Below, in pieces: positions 1 to 9,464 of a stretch of DNA of 64,000 bases. The stretch comes from Donghicola eburneus (GTDB lineage: Bacteria; Pseudomonadota; Alphaproteobacteria; Rhodobacterales; Rhodobacteraceae): NCBI RefSeq assembly GCF_900115865.1, contig NZ_FOXY01000002.1, positions 310,001 to 374,000 on the forward strand, written 5' to 3'. Position 1 is the first letter of the stretch, and every line of letters begins with the position of its first letter. Position numbers and translations under genes: made by a program. The notes under the pieces were generated by a model that did not search any database, was not told the DNA's origin, and worked only from the letters and a program-made list of their open reading frames with translations.

Positions 1-589
1 TGATAAAGGCGGTATTCTCAGCCTGCGCGGCATCAATGAGTGCGCCCAAAGCATCCTTGCCCAACATAGTACCCGAGGGGTTCGCAGGCGATGCGACCAT
101 CAGACCGTCCAACCCTTTGCCCACAAAATCCGATGGCACCGGCTGATAGCGGTTCTCGGCCGCCGTTTCGAGCATCACAGGCTCGACGCTCATTGCCTTC
201 AGGATTTGGCGATAGCTGGGATAGCCCGGCGCGCCGATGCCTACCTTGTCCCCAGCGTCGAACAACGCAGTGAACGCCAGCAAAAATGCCCCCGAAGAAC
301 CCGAAGTCACCACGACCCGCGACGGGTCAAGATCAACGTCGTACCAATCGCCATAAAGCTGCGCGATCCGTGCCCGCAATTCAGGAATGCCCAAGGCAAC
401 CGTATACCCTAGCGAGCCGTTCTCCATCGCCTTCGCCAAGGCTTGGCGCGCACCAGCCGGCGCGGCAGTACTGGGTTGACCGACCTCCATGTGAATGATG
501 TGGCGTCCGGCCTCTTCGGCACGGCGCGCGGCCTCCATCACATCCATCACGATAAAGGGATCGACATCGCTGCGGGTTGAATTTCGCAT
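1..589 (-). CDS. PLP-dependent aminotransferase, class I/II (N-terminal part, cut by left edge)
   Basis: The reverse strand reads openly from an ATG at 589 to the window edge, giving about 196 residues of a fold-type I aminotransferase. Visible family marks are an N-terminal VGQPSTAAPAGAR segment, the cofactor-binding stretch VVTSGSSGAFLLAF, GAPGYPSYRQI, and the start of the ASPANPSGTM segment that precedes the catalytic region. The PLP lysine lies outside the window. The gene is divergent from the M48 protease, with about 54 bp between them. Substrate cannot be told; the PLP transfer of an amino group to a 2-oxo acid is family knowledge. Confidence 0.85.
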   Translation of the reverse strand, partial: MRNSTRSDVDPFIVMDVMEAARRAEEAGRHIIHMEVGQPSTAAPAGARQALAKAMENGSLGYTVALGIPELRARIAQLYGDWYDVDLDPSRVVVTSGSSGAFLLAFTALFDAGDKVGIGAPGYPSYRQILKAMSVEPVMLETAAENRYQPVPSDFVGKGLDGLMVASPANPSGTMLGKDALGALIDAAQAENTAFI

Positions 590-643
590 GGGGTCCTCAC
601 TAGGGTGTTGCCAATGTCATTTCAGGCGAGGAAAGGATCGTCA

Positions 644-1972
644 ATGCGCCAAGCCGCCCGCGTGCTGGCCACCGCACTTTGTCTGACCCTGATTGCGACG
701 CTTCCCGCCCGCGCGATTGGCCTGTTGCGCGATCCGGATATCGAATACGCGCTCAATACCATTGCCTCGCCCATACTGAATGCGGCGGGTCTGGGCTCGC
801 GGGTGCAGGTGCTGGTGGTGAATGACCAGAGCTTAAACGCCTTTGTCGTCGACGCCGAGCATATCTTTATTCACGCGGGACTGCTGGCACGTCTTCAAAA
901 TGCAAGCCAACTTCAATCGGTGATCGCCCACGAGGCCGCGCATATCGCCAACGGGCATATGGCCCGCCGCCTGTCAAACATGCGCACCGCGCGCACCGCA
1001 GCGGGATTGGGCCTAGCCCTAGCGGCAGCCGCCGCGGCAGGTGGTGCCGGTGGCGCCGCAGCTGGTATTGCCATCGGTAGCCAGTCCAGCGCAGCACGGG
1101 TCCTTTTCGCCCATACCCGCGCCGAAGAAGCCAGCGCAGATCAGGCAGGCGTCCGCTACATGGTGAATGCTGGGGTTAACCCCAAAGGCGCGGTCGAAGT
1201 GGTCGATATTTTTCGCGGTCAAGAGGCACTCAGTGTCTCGCGTCAGGACCCGTACACCCGTACGCACCCCCTGACCCAAGATCGCTTCCGCGCCCTGCAG
1301 GGGTTTGCCGCGGCCTATGCGGACCGCGCTTGGGCCGATTCCAGTTCTGCCGATTACTGGTTTGCCCGCGCCCAAGGCAAGCTCACCGCTTTTACCCGCG
1401 CCCCCAGCTGGACCCTACGCCGCGCCAAATCTAGCGTCACCGACGACATCCGGCTGATGCGCGAAGCCGTCGCTTATCACCGCCAACCGAATGCGAAAAA
1501 GGCCATCGCGACAATCGACAAACTGGCAGCCGCCCGTCCCAAAGATCCCTTTGTCCACGAATTGCGTGGCCAGATCCTGCTCGAAAGCCGTAACTTCGGC
1601 GCTGCGACCAATGCCTATGGCCGTGCTGTGAACCTAGCGCCGAATGATCCGCTGATTTTGGGGGGCTATGGCCGCGCATTGCTGGCGCTGAACACAGCTG
1701 ATGGCAACAAACGCGCCCTCGCCGCACTGGAAAAGGCGCGCCGTATCGACCGCTACAGCGCAGCAGTGCTGCGCGATTTGGGGATGGCCTATGCCCGCGC
1801 GGGACAAAACGGGATGGCTTCACTTGTAACCGCCGAACGCTATGCCCTGAACGGTCGGCTGAATGACGCTGCACTCCACGCAAAACGAGCCGAAGGCTTG
1901 CTGCCGCGCGGATCCGCCCCTTGGCAACGGGCGCAGGATGTGCTGACTGCTGCGAAAGCCGCGCCGAAATGA
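644..1972 (+). CDS. M48 family metalloprotease with TPR repeats (BepA-like)
   Basis: A 442-residue exported zinc protease. An N-terminal signal peptide (about residues 1-24) is followed by an M48 domain with HEAAH at residues 96-100 and a downstream EEASADQAG segment supplying the third zinc ligand. An Ala/Gly-rich hydrophobic stretch follows the active site, and the C-terminal half is TPR-like. BepA-type proteins act in the periplasm on outer-membrane protein assembly; that role is inferred here. The ATG at 644 is chosen because it begins the signal peptide and has AGGAAAGG upstream; a GTG at 605 would add 13 residues before it. The DsbA gene starts 11 bp downstream, so the two are probably co-transcribed. 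Confidence 0.88.
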   Translation: MRQAARVLATALCLTLIATLPARAIGLLRDPDIEYALNTIASPILNAAGLGSRVQVLVVNDQSLNAFVVDAEHIFIHAGLLARLQNASQLQSVIAHEAAHIANGHMARRLSNMRTARTAAGLGLALAAAAAAGGAGGAAAGIAIGSQSSAARVLFAHTRAEEASADQAGVRYMVNAGVNPKGAVEVVDIFRGQEALSVSRQDPYTRTHPLTQDRFRALQGFAAAYADRAWADSSSADYWFARAQGKLTAFTRAPSWTLRRAKSSVTDDIRLMREAVAYHRQPNAKKAIATIDKLAAARPKDPFVHELRGQILLESRNFGAATNAYGRAVNLAPNDPLILGGYGRALLALNTADGNKRALAALEKARRIDRYSAAVLRDLGMAYARAGQNGMASLVTAERYALNGRLNDAALHAKRAEGLLPRGSAPWQRAQDVLTAAKAAPK

Positions 1973-1983
1973 AAGGACGCCAC

Positions 1984-2739
1984 ATGATCCGAACTCTCGT
2001 CACCGCCAGCGCTCTGGCTCTGACCGTTGCAGGTTCTGCCGCGACCGCAGAAACCGATCTGACTAGCATGACCGACGCCGAGCGCGCGGCATTCCGTGAC
2101 GAAGTCCGCGCCTATCTCTTGGACAACCCAGAGATCATTATGGAAGCGGTCAACGTACTGGAACAGCGTCAAGCCGCCGAGGCCGTGAACACCGACCGCA
2201 GCTTGGTCGAAACCCATCAAACCGCTATCTTTGAGGACGGCTTCTCTTGGGTCGGCGGCAATCCCGATGGCGACATCACTCTGGTCGAATTTCTGGACTA
2301 TCGCTGTGGATATTGCCGCAAAGCCTCGGCCGAGGTTGAGCAGCTGATCGAGTCCGATGGCAACATCAGGTTTATCGTCAAAGAGTTCCCGATCTTGGGC
2401 GAAGAGAGCGTCATCTCTTCACGCTTTGCGCTGGCCGTACGTGCGGTCGCAGGCGACGATGCCTATAAAGAGGCGCATGACGCCCTGATCACCTACAAGG
2501 GCAGCTATGCCGAACCCGCTCTGCGCCGTCTGGCCGAGGGTCTGGGTGTCGATGCGGACGCCGTCATCGCGGGCATGTCTGATCCCGCGATCAACGAAAT
2601 TCTGCAGGCCAACCGCGAACTGGCGAATAGCCTGCAAATCAGTGGCACGCCGACCTTCGTGATGGATGACACCATGCTGCGGGGCTATGTCCCGCTGGCG
2701 CAGATGCAAGCCATCGCTGACGATATTCGCACACAATGA
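1984..2739 (+). CDS. DsbA family thioredoxin-fold protein
   Basis: A 251-residue secreted thiol oxidoreductase. Residues 1-22 form a signal peptide, residues 28-62 a helical segment (DAERAAFRDEVRAYLLDNPE), and the thioredoxin-fold domain carries the CGYC active site at 108-111 in FLDYRCGYCRKAS. The cis-Pro loop is visible as ISGTPTFVM near the C-terminus. Such proteins form or shuffle disulfides in the periplasm. GAAAGG lies upstream of the ATG at 1984. The stop overlaps the start of the next gene by 4 bp (ATGA), which shows translational coupling to a related protein. Confidence 0.9.
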   Translation: MIRTLVTASALALTVAGSAATAETDLTSMTDAERAAFRDEVRAYLLDNPEIIMEAVNVLEQRQAAEAVNTDRSLVETHQTAIFEDGFSWVGGNPDGDITLVEFLDYRCGYCRKASAEVEQLIESDGNIRFIVKEFPILGEESVISSRFALAVRAVAGDDAYKEAHDALITYKGSYAEPALRRLAEGLGVDADAVIAGMSDPAINEILQANRELANSLQISGTPTFVMDDTMLRGYVPLAQMQAIADDIRTQ

Positions 2740-3368
2740 TCCGCTGGGCCGCAGCCCTTTTGGCCGCGGCCAGCCCTGCCTGCGCGCTCGATCTCGGGGA
2801 CCTGACCCCGACCGAGCGCGAGGCCTTTGGTCAGGAACTCCGTGCGCTGCTGTTTGATGAACCCGAGTTGATTGAGCAAGCCCTATCGCCAGCGCGACCT
2901 GACCCCATGTCCTTTCACATCGCAGAGGACAAGCGTCGTCTGTCTGACCTACGCGAGCAAATCGCGCCCCAAGATGGGGACGTGGTGATTGGACCCGCTG
3001 GCGCACCAGTCGTGACTGCGTTTCTCGGCGCCGAGGATACGTCGGCAGAGATGGCGCGGGTCCTGCGCGATCTGGCGGACACCGCCACACCCCCTCAGAT
3101 TGTTATCAAATTCTGGCCTGCAAATGACAGGGCCGCCGCGATTGGCCAACTTTATGGCACAGAGGCGCTTTGGGCAGCTTTGACAGGGCAGTCTGATACA
3201 GATTGGGACGAAGCCGCAATAGGCGCGCGTGCCGCGAAACTATCGACGGACCGGACCGCGCTCGCAGAGGCGTTGGAGTTGGACGCGCCGCCTTTCCTGC
3301 TCATCGACGGCATCATGGTCAAAGGCCCCGTGCCCCCGATCGTCATCCAGAAATACCTCTCTGAATGA
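2736..3368 (+). CDS. Cysteine-free DsbA-like paralogue
   Basis: A 210-residue exported protein with an apparent signal peptide ending near residue 17. It starts like the preceding DsbA protein: LTPTEREAFGQELRALLFDE here against MTDAERAAFRDEVRAYLLDN there. It also ends alike (DGIMVKGPVPPIVIQKYL against DDTMLRGYVPLAQMQAIA). The middle is thioredoxin-like in length, but where CGYC is expected it reads AFLGAEDTSAEMAR, without cysteine. A cis-Pro-like APPFLLIDG remains. It cannot do thiol chemistry by the usual route, so a chaperone or partner role for the upstream DsbA is inferred. Its ATG overlaps the dsbA stop. Confidence 0.72.
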   Translation: MIRWAAALLAAASPACALDLGDLTPTEREAFGQELRALLFDEPELIEQALSPARPDPMSFHIAEDKRRLSDLREQIAPQDGDVVIGPAGAPVVTAFLGAEDTSAEMARVLRDLADTATPPQIVIKFWPANDRAAAIGQLYGTEALWAALTGQSDTDWDEAAIGARAAKLSTDRTALAEALELDAPPFLLIDGIMVKGPVPPIVIQKYLSE

Positions 3369-3390
3369 AAAAGGGCGCATCGCTGCGCCC
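3368..3390 (-). terminator. Terminator of ispG
   Basis: A 7-bp GGGCGCA/TGCGCCC hairpin with a 4-nt loop. On the minus strand it is followed by a run of five T. It lies between converging genes and may also slow plus-strand transcription. Confidence 0.7.
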
Positions 3391-3414
3391 TTAGATCCAA
3401 TCTATCCCAAAGCC

Positions 3415-4539
3415 TTACTCGGCAGCGTCCGCCATCTCGGCGTCAATTTCTGCTGCGCGCTTTTCGACCTGCTCTACGATGTGGTCGATCATCTTGTCGT
3501 TAGACATTTTGTGGCTTTGCTGGCCCGCCAGATAAACCATGCCACTGCCCGCACCGCCGCCAGTAAAGCCGACATCGGTCATCAGCGCCTCGCCTGGGCC
3601 ATTGACCACACAACCGATAATCGACAGGCTCATGGGCGTTTTGATATGTTCAAGCCGCTGCTCCAAAGCCTCGACCGTTTTGATCACGTCAAAGCCCTGC
3701 CGCGCGCAGCTGGGGCAGCTGATGATGTTCACGCCGCGATGGCGCAAACCCAGCGATTTGAGGATTTCATAGCCAACCTTCACCTCTTCGACGGGATCGG
3801 CCGACAGGCTCACACGGATCGTGTCGCCAATACCCATCCACAGCAGATTGCCCAGTCCAATTGCCGATTTTATGGTGCCAGAGGTCAGGCCACCCGCCTC
3901 GGTGATGCCAAGGTGAATCGGGGCGTCCGTGGCTTCGGCAATCCCTTGATAGGCGGCCGCAGCGAGGAAAACATCGCTGGCTTTGACGCTGATTTTAAAT
4001 TCGTGGAAGTCGTTGTCCTGCAGAATCCGAATATGCTCTAGCCCGCTTTCGACCATCGCTTCGGGGCACGGCTCGCCGTATTTCTCGAGTAAGTGCTTTT
4101 CCAAAGAGCCCGCGTTCACGCCAATGCGGATTGAACAATTGTGGTCGCGCGCTGCTTTGATCACCTCTTTGACACGGGTCTCGTCGCCAATATTACCAGG
4201 GTTGATCCGCAGACATGCCGCACCCGCCTCGGCGGCTTCGATCCCGCGTTTGTAGTGGAAATGGATATCAGCCACGATCGGAACCGGGCTCTCCTTGACG
4301 ATCTCTTTCAACGCGATCGAGCTATCGCGGTCGGGCACGGAGATACGAACGATGTCAGCGCCCGCCTCGGCCGCAGCCTGAACCTGCGCGATGGTGCCTT
4401 TGATATCGGTTGTGACCGTGTTGGTCATGGTCTGAACCGAGATCGGAGCGTCCCCGCCCACCGGAACGTTGCCCACCATGATCTGGCGGCTCTTGCGGCG
4501 GTAGATGTTACGCCAAGGGCGGACGTGGTTCAGGGACAT
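3415..4539 (-). CDS. ispG: 4-hydroxy-3-methylbut-2-enyl diphosphate synthase
   Basis: IspG (GcpE), 374 residues, catalyses the penultimate step of the MEP isoprenoid pathway with a [4Fe-4S] cluster. The cluster ligands are visible as C275 and C278 ([11 protein letters not shown]) and C310 (GCVVNGPGE). The TIM-barrel half contains [12 protein letters not shown] and the [10 protein letters not shown] motif. The ATG at 4539 is preferred over a GTG at 4545 because CCGGAG sits at a normal distance only from the ATG. The gene lies 95 bp downstream of the RodZ-like gene on the same strand, so they probably share a transcript. A hairpin terminator follows. Confidence 0.96.
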   Translation of the reverse strand: MSLNHVRPWRNIYRRKSRQIMVGNVPVGGDAPISVQTMTNTVTTDIKGTIAQVQAAAEAGADIVRISVPDRDSSIALKEIVKESPVPIVADIHFHYKRGIEAAEAGAACLRINPGNIGDETRVKEVIKAARDHNCSIRIGVNAGSLEKHLLEKYGEPCPEAMVESGLEHIRILQDNDFHEFKISVKASDVFLAAAAYQGIAEATDAPIHLGITEAGGLTSGTIKSAIGLGNLLWMGIGDTIRVSLSADPVEEVKVGYEILKSLGLRHRGVNIISCPSCARQGFDVIKTVEALEQRLEHIKTPMSLSIIGCVVNGPGEALMTDVGFTGGGAGSGMVYLAGQQSHKMSNDKMIDHIVEQVEKRAAEIDAEMADAAE

Positions 4540-4634
4540 GGGCACGCACTCCGGGTTAATCAGAAGTCGTGCAACAAATAGGCCTGATAGGGCTGGGGTG
4601 CAATCATCCCCTGCCCCAGATCAGAACAAGTTTA

Positions 4635-5882
4635 TCAGTCAGCGGTGGTTTGCTGAGGCGCTTCGATATCTGCCAGCGCCAGTTCGGCGACAACCTTGGC
4701 CAGATCCTGATCATTATCAAGCGAGGCGACGGAATAGGTCTGGGACAAGGTTTCGCTGTCAAGCGCGAGGTTTTTGGTCACCACACCGCGGTCACCGGCG
4801 GGGCCAAAATGCGTGCCATTGATGTCAAAGTAGACCGCACCGGATTCGCCAACACGAATGGTGGGCGCCTCCTCGGTTTGGGGCACTTCGTAGCTGTCAC
4901 CGCCATTCATGATGCCCTCGAAGATAACCGAGCCATCTGCCGCACGCACCCGCACCCAAGCAGGCCGAACAGCGACCACCGCCAGACGGGGCGGCGCGTC
5001 CTCAACCACTTGCGGCTGCGGAGCCGTGGTTGCCGTCATGGGAGCCTCGGCAATCAAATCGCCTGTGGGCAGCTCTGCTACTTCGGCGATCTGGGGCAGT
5101 TCGGGCTGAGCAAAGACCCCGACCGAGCGCGGATCGAGAGACGCAATAGGCGCATCACGGGGCACCAGAACGGGCACGTCCAGCGCCTCGGGACGATAGA
5201 GGCGGTCCAGCGCTTCGGCAGGCGGATTAAAGATACCCGCCGCATCGGCTATTTGCTCGCCTTCGGCATCACCCTGCTCGACCAGAGGATCAAGGTCGCT
5301 GACCAGCATCGGGGTGTGTTCTACAGGCGCGAGTTGCACACGCTGAATTTCGGTAAACACGCTCCAACCGCCAAAGCCCAGCAGACCGATTACGGCGAGC
5401 AGCGCGATCGAAGACCCGATGGCACCAGGCTCGATGCCTGCAAAGATACTCTCTTTGCCAGGAACAAAGGGGGTGCCGGATTCGAGCAGCGGATCAGCAT
5501 TCATGCGGCGGGCCCGAGGGGCGGGAATACCGTCACGCTTGCGCGACGACGCTTCGGGCGCCATGCCATGCGCAGTCGAAAAACCACTCTCTTTGCAGAA
5601 CGCCGCGAAGATAACATCGGGCTCTAAACCCAAGTAGCGCGCATAGGACCGGACGTAGCCAGCGATGAAACCGGGCGTATCAAAGACACTAGGATCGCAG
5701 TTTTCGATCGCCGCAATGTAGGATGCCTTGATCCGCAGTTCGCGTTGCACATCAAGCAGCGACTTGCCGATCGTTGCACGCTCACCACGCAGGACATCCC
5801 CTAGGCGCAGCTCAAAGTCGTCGAAACCCTTCGGCTCCGACGATTGCTCCTGCGCATCATTCGATTGGGGTTTGAAACGCAT
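4635..5882 (-). CDS. rodZ: RodZ-like helix-turn-helix membrane protein
   Basis: About 415 residues. An N-terminal cytoplasmic HTH (roughly residues 20-95, FELRLGDVLRGERATIGKSL onward) is followed by a linker, one membrane helix at about 154-175, a low-complexity periplasmic region, and a C-terminal DUF4115-type beta domain (RPAWVRVRAADGSVIFEGIM). This is the RodZ layout, whose family links MreB to the wall-elongation machinery. The ATG at 5882 is chosen because family members start shortly before the HTH; a GTG at 5933 has no ribosome-binding site. It lies upstream of ispG on the same strand. Confidence 0.82.
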   Translation of the reverse strand: MRFKPQSNDAQEQSSEPKGFDDFELRLGDVLRGERATIGKSLLDVQRELRIKASYIAAIENCDPSVFDTPGFIAGYVRSYARYLGLEPDVIFAAFCKESGFSTAHGMAPEASSRKRDGIPAPRARRMNADPLLESGTPFVPGKESIFAGIEPGAIGSSIALLAVIGLLGFGGWSVFTEIQRVQLAPVEHTPMLVSDLDPLVEQGDAEGEQIADAAGIFNPPAEALDRLYRPEALDVPVLVPRDAPIASLDPRSVGVFAQPELPQIAEVAELPTGDLIAEAPMTATTAPQPQVVEDAPPRLAVVAVRPAWVRVRAADGSVIFEGIMNGGDSYEVPQTEEAPTIRVGESGAVYFDINGTHFGPAGDRGVVTKNLALDSETLSQTYSVASLDNDQDLAKVVAELALADIEAPQQTTAD

Positions 5883-6004
5883 ACCCAAATTACACTGCCC
5901 TATTTGCTCGGTCCCGTCACGGCGCCGACTCACATCGATTCGCCGTGTCCTGTTATTAGGGCAAGAATATCACACTGCGTAGGAGAATTCAGCGCAGGAC
6001 TTGA

Positions 6005-7228
6005 TTAAGCGCTTAATTCGGCACGATTCAGCGCACAGTGCGACCACAGGTCGTCCATTGCGCGGACCAAAGCATCCATTTCTTTGGGGCCATGCACCGG
6101 AGACGGGGTGAATCGCAGCCTTTCGGTCCCACGCGGAACGGTGGGGAAGTTGATAGGCTGCACGTAGATCCCGTACTGCTCAAGTAACATGTCAGAGAGC
6201 ATCTTGCACTTGACCGGGTTGCCCACGTGCACTGGCACAATGTGGCTGTCGTGGTCGATCAGGGGCAAGCCCATCGCTTTCAGGCGGGCCTTCAGGATCT
6301 TGGCTTGGGTCTGGTGCGCGTCGCGGATTGACTGGTCTTCTTTCAGTACAGCGATGCTGGCTGCCGCGCCTGCCGCCACTACGGGGGGCAGCGAGGTGGT
6401 GAAGATGAAGCCAGGCGCATACGAACGGATCGCATCACACATCTTTTCCGATGCCGCAATGTAGCCTCCGTGGACGCCAAATGCTTTGCCCAGAGTGCCG
6501 TTAATAATATCAAGACGATCCAAAAGTCCGTCGCGTTCTGCGACACCGCCACCGCGGGGACCATACATGCCAACGGCGTGCACTTCGTCCAGATATGTCA
6601 GAGCGCCGAACTCTTCGGCCAGATCGCACAGCTCTGCGATGGGGCCAAAGTCGCCGTCCATGGAGTAGACCGATTCAAACGCGATCAGCTTGGGCGCGTT
6701 GGGATCGTCGGCTTCCAGCAGCTCGCGCAGGTGTGCGACGTCGTTGTGACGGAACACACGCTTGGCACCACCGTTGCGGCGGATGCCCTCGATCATCGAG
6801 GCGTGGTTCAGCTCGTCCGAGTAAATGATCAGACCGGGGAACAGCTTGGGCAGGGTCGAAAGGGTCGCGTCGTTTGCGATGTACGCGCTGGTGAACAGCA
6901 GCGCCGCCTCTTTCTGGTGCAGATCAGCCAGCTCGGCCTCAAGACGCTTGTGGTAGACAGTGGTGCCCGAGATGTTGCGGGTGCCGCCCGAACCAGCGCC
7001 AGTGGCGTCCAGCGCTTCGTGCATTGCTTCCAGCACCTTGGGGTGTTGGCCCATGCCGAGGTAGTCGTTGCCACACCACACAGTGATGTTCTGCTCCGAA
7101 CCATCCTCCTTGCGCCATACGGCGTGGGGATAATTGCCTTTGCGGCGTTCGATATCGATGAAGGTCCGGTAGCGACCTTCTTCATGCAGGCGGTTCAGAG
7201 CTACGTCGAGCTGTTGGGTGTAGTCCAC
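6005..7228 (-). CDS. hemA: 5-aminolevulinate synthase
   Basis: Condenses glycine and succinyl-CoA to 5-aminolevulinate, the entry to haem, bacteriochlorophyll and cobalamin in alphaproteobacteria. The 407-residue sequence is full length. It has the glycine-rich [15 protein letters not shown] segment, [15 protein letters not shown], and the PLP lysine K248 in NGTLGKAFG. The start is a GTG with AGGAG seven bases upstream. An FNR-type box lies about 140 bp upstream, so low-oxygen control is likely, as known for Rhodobacter hemA. It is divergent from the M20 peptidase gene. Confidence 0.97.
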   Translation of the reverse strand: MDYTQQLDVALNRLHEEGRYRTFIDIERRKGNYPHAVWRKEDGSEQNITVWCGNDYLGMGQHPKVLEAMHEALDATGAGSGGTRNISGTTVYHKRLEAELADLHQKEAALLFTSAYIANDATLSTLPKLFPGLIIYSDELNHASMIEGIRRNGGAKRVFRHNDVAHLRELLEADDPNAPKLIAFESVYSMDGDFGPIAELCDLAEEFGALTYLDEVHAVGMYGPRGGGVAERDGLLDRLDIINGTLGKAFGVHGGYIAASEKMCDAIRSYAPGFIFTTSLPPVVAAGAAASIAVLKEDQSIRDAHQTQAKILKARLKAMGLPLIDHDSHIVPVHVGNPVKCKMLSDMLLEQYGIYVQPINFPTVPRGTERLRFTPSPVHGPKEMDALVRAMDDLWSHCALNRAELSA

Positions 7229-7368
7229 CGGTGTCTCCTGTGTTTGGTTGCCGCGCCCCGCCTATGGCGAAATGCGACATGCCTACCTAGGCATCCCGTC
7301 GATTTAGAACGGATATAGGTTACTGTTCGCGTAGGCAACAGGCTACAAGGTGCCGCAGGTATTAGACT

Positions 7369-7382
7369 TTGATCTGCATCAA
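7369..7382. promoter_or_regulatory. FNR/FnrL-type box upstream of hemA
   Basis: The sequence TTGAT-CTGC-ATCAA is a perfect match to the palindromic FNR-family consensus TTGAT-N4-ATCAA. It lies in the hemA / M20 intergenic region, 141 bp before the hemA GTG. FnrL control of hemA is known in Rhodobacter; its use here is inferred. Centred at -41.5 it would place a start site near 7334. Confidence 0.7.
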
Positions 7383-7460
7383 CGTGCTTGACCGGACCGT
7401 GACTGGACAGTCCGACGCCGACTGTTAGGGTCGCCTCCAGTAATATTCTGGAGATTCACG

Positions 7461-8840
7461 ATGACCCTCACCCCCGTTTTGGAGCGGATCGACGCCGATC
7501 TGAACGCCTCACTCGACCGTTTGATGGAGCTGCTGCGAATCCAGTCAATCTCGACCGATCCAGCTTATGCGGACCAGTGCGAGGCAGCCGCCGACTGGTT
7601 GGTCGCCGACCTGCAGAGTTTTGGCATTGCAGCAGAAAAGCGCGAAACACCGGGCCACCCGATGGTCGTGGGTCACGTGCCCGGTGATGGCCCCCATGTG
7701 CTGTTCTATGGTCATTATGACGTTCAGCCCGTCGATCCGCTAAACCTTTGGCACAGAGACCCTTTTGATCCCGCGATCGAAGATGCGAACGGCACCCGCG
7801 TGATCCGTGGCCGCGGATCGAGCGACGACAAGGGCCAGCTGATGACCTTTGTCGAGGCCTGCCGCGCGTGGCAGGCTGTGCACGGCTCTCTGCCCTGCCG
7901 CATCACCTTCTTCTTCGAAGGCGAAGAGGAAACAGGCTCGCCCTCGCTGGTCCCCTTCATGAAGGAATTTGCCGACGAACTGCGCTGCGATCTGGCTCTG
8001 ATCTGCGACACCTCGATGGTTGCCCCTGGTGTCCCATCTATCGCCAGCCAGCTGCGCGGGATGCTTAAGGAAGAATTCACGCTGATTGGCCCGAAAATGG
8101 ATCTGCACTCTGGTCATTATGGAGGCACTGCGCTGAACCCGCTGCACGCAATCGCCGACATTGTGGCCTCGTTCCATGATTCGACCGGCCGTGTAGCAGT
8201 CGAAGGATTCTACGAAGGCGTGCACCCCCTGCCCGACGAACTGAAGCGCCAGTGGGAAGGCTGCGGCTTCGACGAGGACGACTACCTTGGCTCTGTCGGC
8301 ATGACCAAAGCCCACGGCGAAGAAGGCTTCTCAACGCTCGAACTGCAATGGGCCCGCCCGACGCTAGAGGTCAACGGCCTTTGGGGTGGCTATAATGGCA
8401 AGGGCAGCAAGACCGTGATTCCGTCCGAAGCGCACTGCAAAATCACTTGCCGTCTTGTTGGCGACATGGAGCCAGACCACCTGCGCGCCGCGATCCGCAA
8501 ACACGTCGAAGACCGCCTGCCCCAAGATGCTTCGGTCCAGTGGGACAATGATGTGGACGGCGCAAAGGCGGCGGTTATGAACATCGAACGCCCCGAATTC
8601 GAAGCCGCCCGTCAGGCGCTGTCCGACGAGTGGGACCGCGAAGCCGTCTTTGTGGGCATGGGCGGATCGATCCCGATCGCGGGCCTGTTCAAAGACATTC
8701 TCGGCATGGACGCGATGCTGATCGGCTTTGCGCAGGATGACGATCGCATCCACTCGCCCAACGAAAAGTACAATGTTGAGAGTTTCCACAAGGGCATGCG
8801 CTCTTGGGCGCGGGTCCTCGAAGCGCTTTCGAAGAAGTAA
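7461..8840 (+). CDS. M20 family dipeptidase
   Basis: A 459-residue zinc peptidase of the M20 carnosinase-like branch. Metal-binding marks are FYGHYDVQPVD, the following GRGSSDDKGQ with the bridging aspartate, and the catalytic glutamate pair in FEGEEETGSPS. The family's dimerisation lid lies in the middle, and the C-terminal region has the last metal histidine in DRIHSPNEKY. No signal peptide, so it is probably a cytoplasmic dipeptidase or related amidase. It starts at the ATG at 7461 with CTGGAG upstream, is divergent from hemA and ends in a strong terminator. Confidence 0.9.
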   Translation: MTLTPVLERIDADLNASLDRLMELLRIQSISTDPAYADQCEAAADWLVADLQSFGIAAEKRETPGHPMVVGHVPGDGPHVLFYGHYDVQPVDPLNLWHRDPFDPAIEDANGTRVIRGRGSSDDKGQLMTFVEACRAWQAVHGSLPCRITFFFEGEEETGSPSLVPFMKEFADELRCDLALICDTSMVAPGVPSIASQLRGMLKEEFTLIGPKMDLHSGHYGGTALNPLHAIADIVASFHDSTGRVAVEGFYEGVHPLPDELKRQWEGCGFDEDDYLGSVGMTKAHGEEGFSTLELQWARPTLEVNGLWGGYNGKGSKTVIPSEAHCKITCRLVGDMEPDHLRAAIRKHVEDRLPQDASVQWDNDVDGAKAAVMNIERPEFEAARQALSDEWDREAVFVGMGGSIPIAGLFKDILGMDAMLIGFAQDDDRIHSPNEKYNVESFHKGMRSWARVLEALSKK

Positions 8841-8847
8841 GAACAGC

Positions 8848-8883
8848 AAAGCCAAGGCACCGCGCCTTGGCTTTCTTCTTTTT
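8848..8883 (+). terminator. Terminator after the M20 peptidase
   Basis: An 11-bp AAAGCCAAGGC/GCCTTGGCTTT hairpin with a 5-nt loop, followed by a T-rich tail. It sits between the converging M20 and idi genes. Confidence 0.85.
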
Positions 8884-9397
8884 AGGCAAAGATTACGTCG
8901 GCGTGGTCCTGCATGTAGACCTTGAGCCACGGCGTGAACTGATCGGGCTGCTCGGCAATCCTGCGGGCAAGGTCGGGCAATGTTACCCATTCCACCGCCA
9001 TCACCTCGTCCGGGTTGGGCGTGACGATCAGACCCTCCGGTGCGTCAGATACGTAAATCTGAACAACCTCATGTTCTGTCAGGCCCTGCCCTACGTCGGC
9101 ACGGTATTCGACCTCTTCTCGGTAGTGCACAGTGATACCCGTGACGCCAAGCTCCTCTTCCATCCGGCGCAAGGCGCAAGCTTCGGGAGCCTCGTCCCAA
9201 TGGGGGTGCGTGCAGCAGGTGTTCGCCCAGTAGCCCGGCGTGTGGTATTTCGACAAAGCGCGCTGCTGTATCAAAATGCGATCACCGTCACGCAAGAACA
9301 CGGAAATTGCTGGGTGTCGGAGGCCGAGCTTGTGAACCTCTAGCTTTTCGACAGGTGTCAGGACGCCGTCGCGCCATGCAGGGATGAGATCAGCCAT
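8882..9397 (-). CDS. idi: Isopentenyl-diphosphate delta-isomerase, type 1
   Basis: A 171-residue Nudix-fold isomerase that interconverts IPP and DMAPP. The catalytic cysteine lies in NTCCTHPHWDE. The Nudix-like helix reads RRMEEELG, and the conserved glutamate region HEVVQIYV is present. It complements IspG encoded 4 kb away in feeding carotenoid, quinone or chlorophyll side chains. The tspO gene lies 67 bp upstream on the same strand. The stop codon overlaps the tail of the converging M20 terminator. Confidence 0.93.
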   Translation of the reverse strand: MADLIPAWRDGVLTPVEKLEVHKLGLRHPAISVFLRDGDRILIQQRALSKYHTPGYWANTCCTHPHWDEAPEACALRRMEEELGVTGITVHYREEVEYRADVGQGLTEHEVVQIYVSDAPEGLIVTPNPDEVMAVEWVTLPDLARRIAEQPDQFTPWLKVYMQDHADVIFA

Positions 9398-9464
9398 AAC
9401 GCGCCCGTTCCGTTGCTCTTACGGGGCGCTGGCATATCCCGAGCGCCGCCCTGCCGCAACCCAA

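Noticed and set aside
5883-5933. Longer start (GTG 5933) for the RodZ-like protein
   Set aside because: No ribosome-binding site, and the added residues do not resemble the family start.
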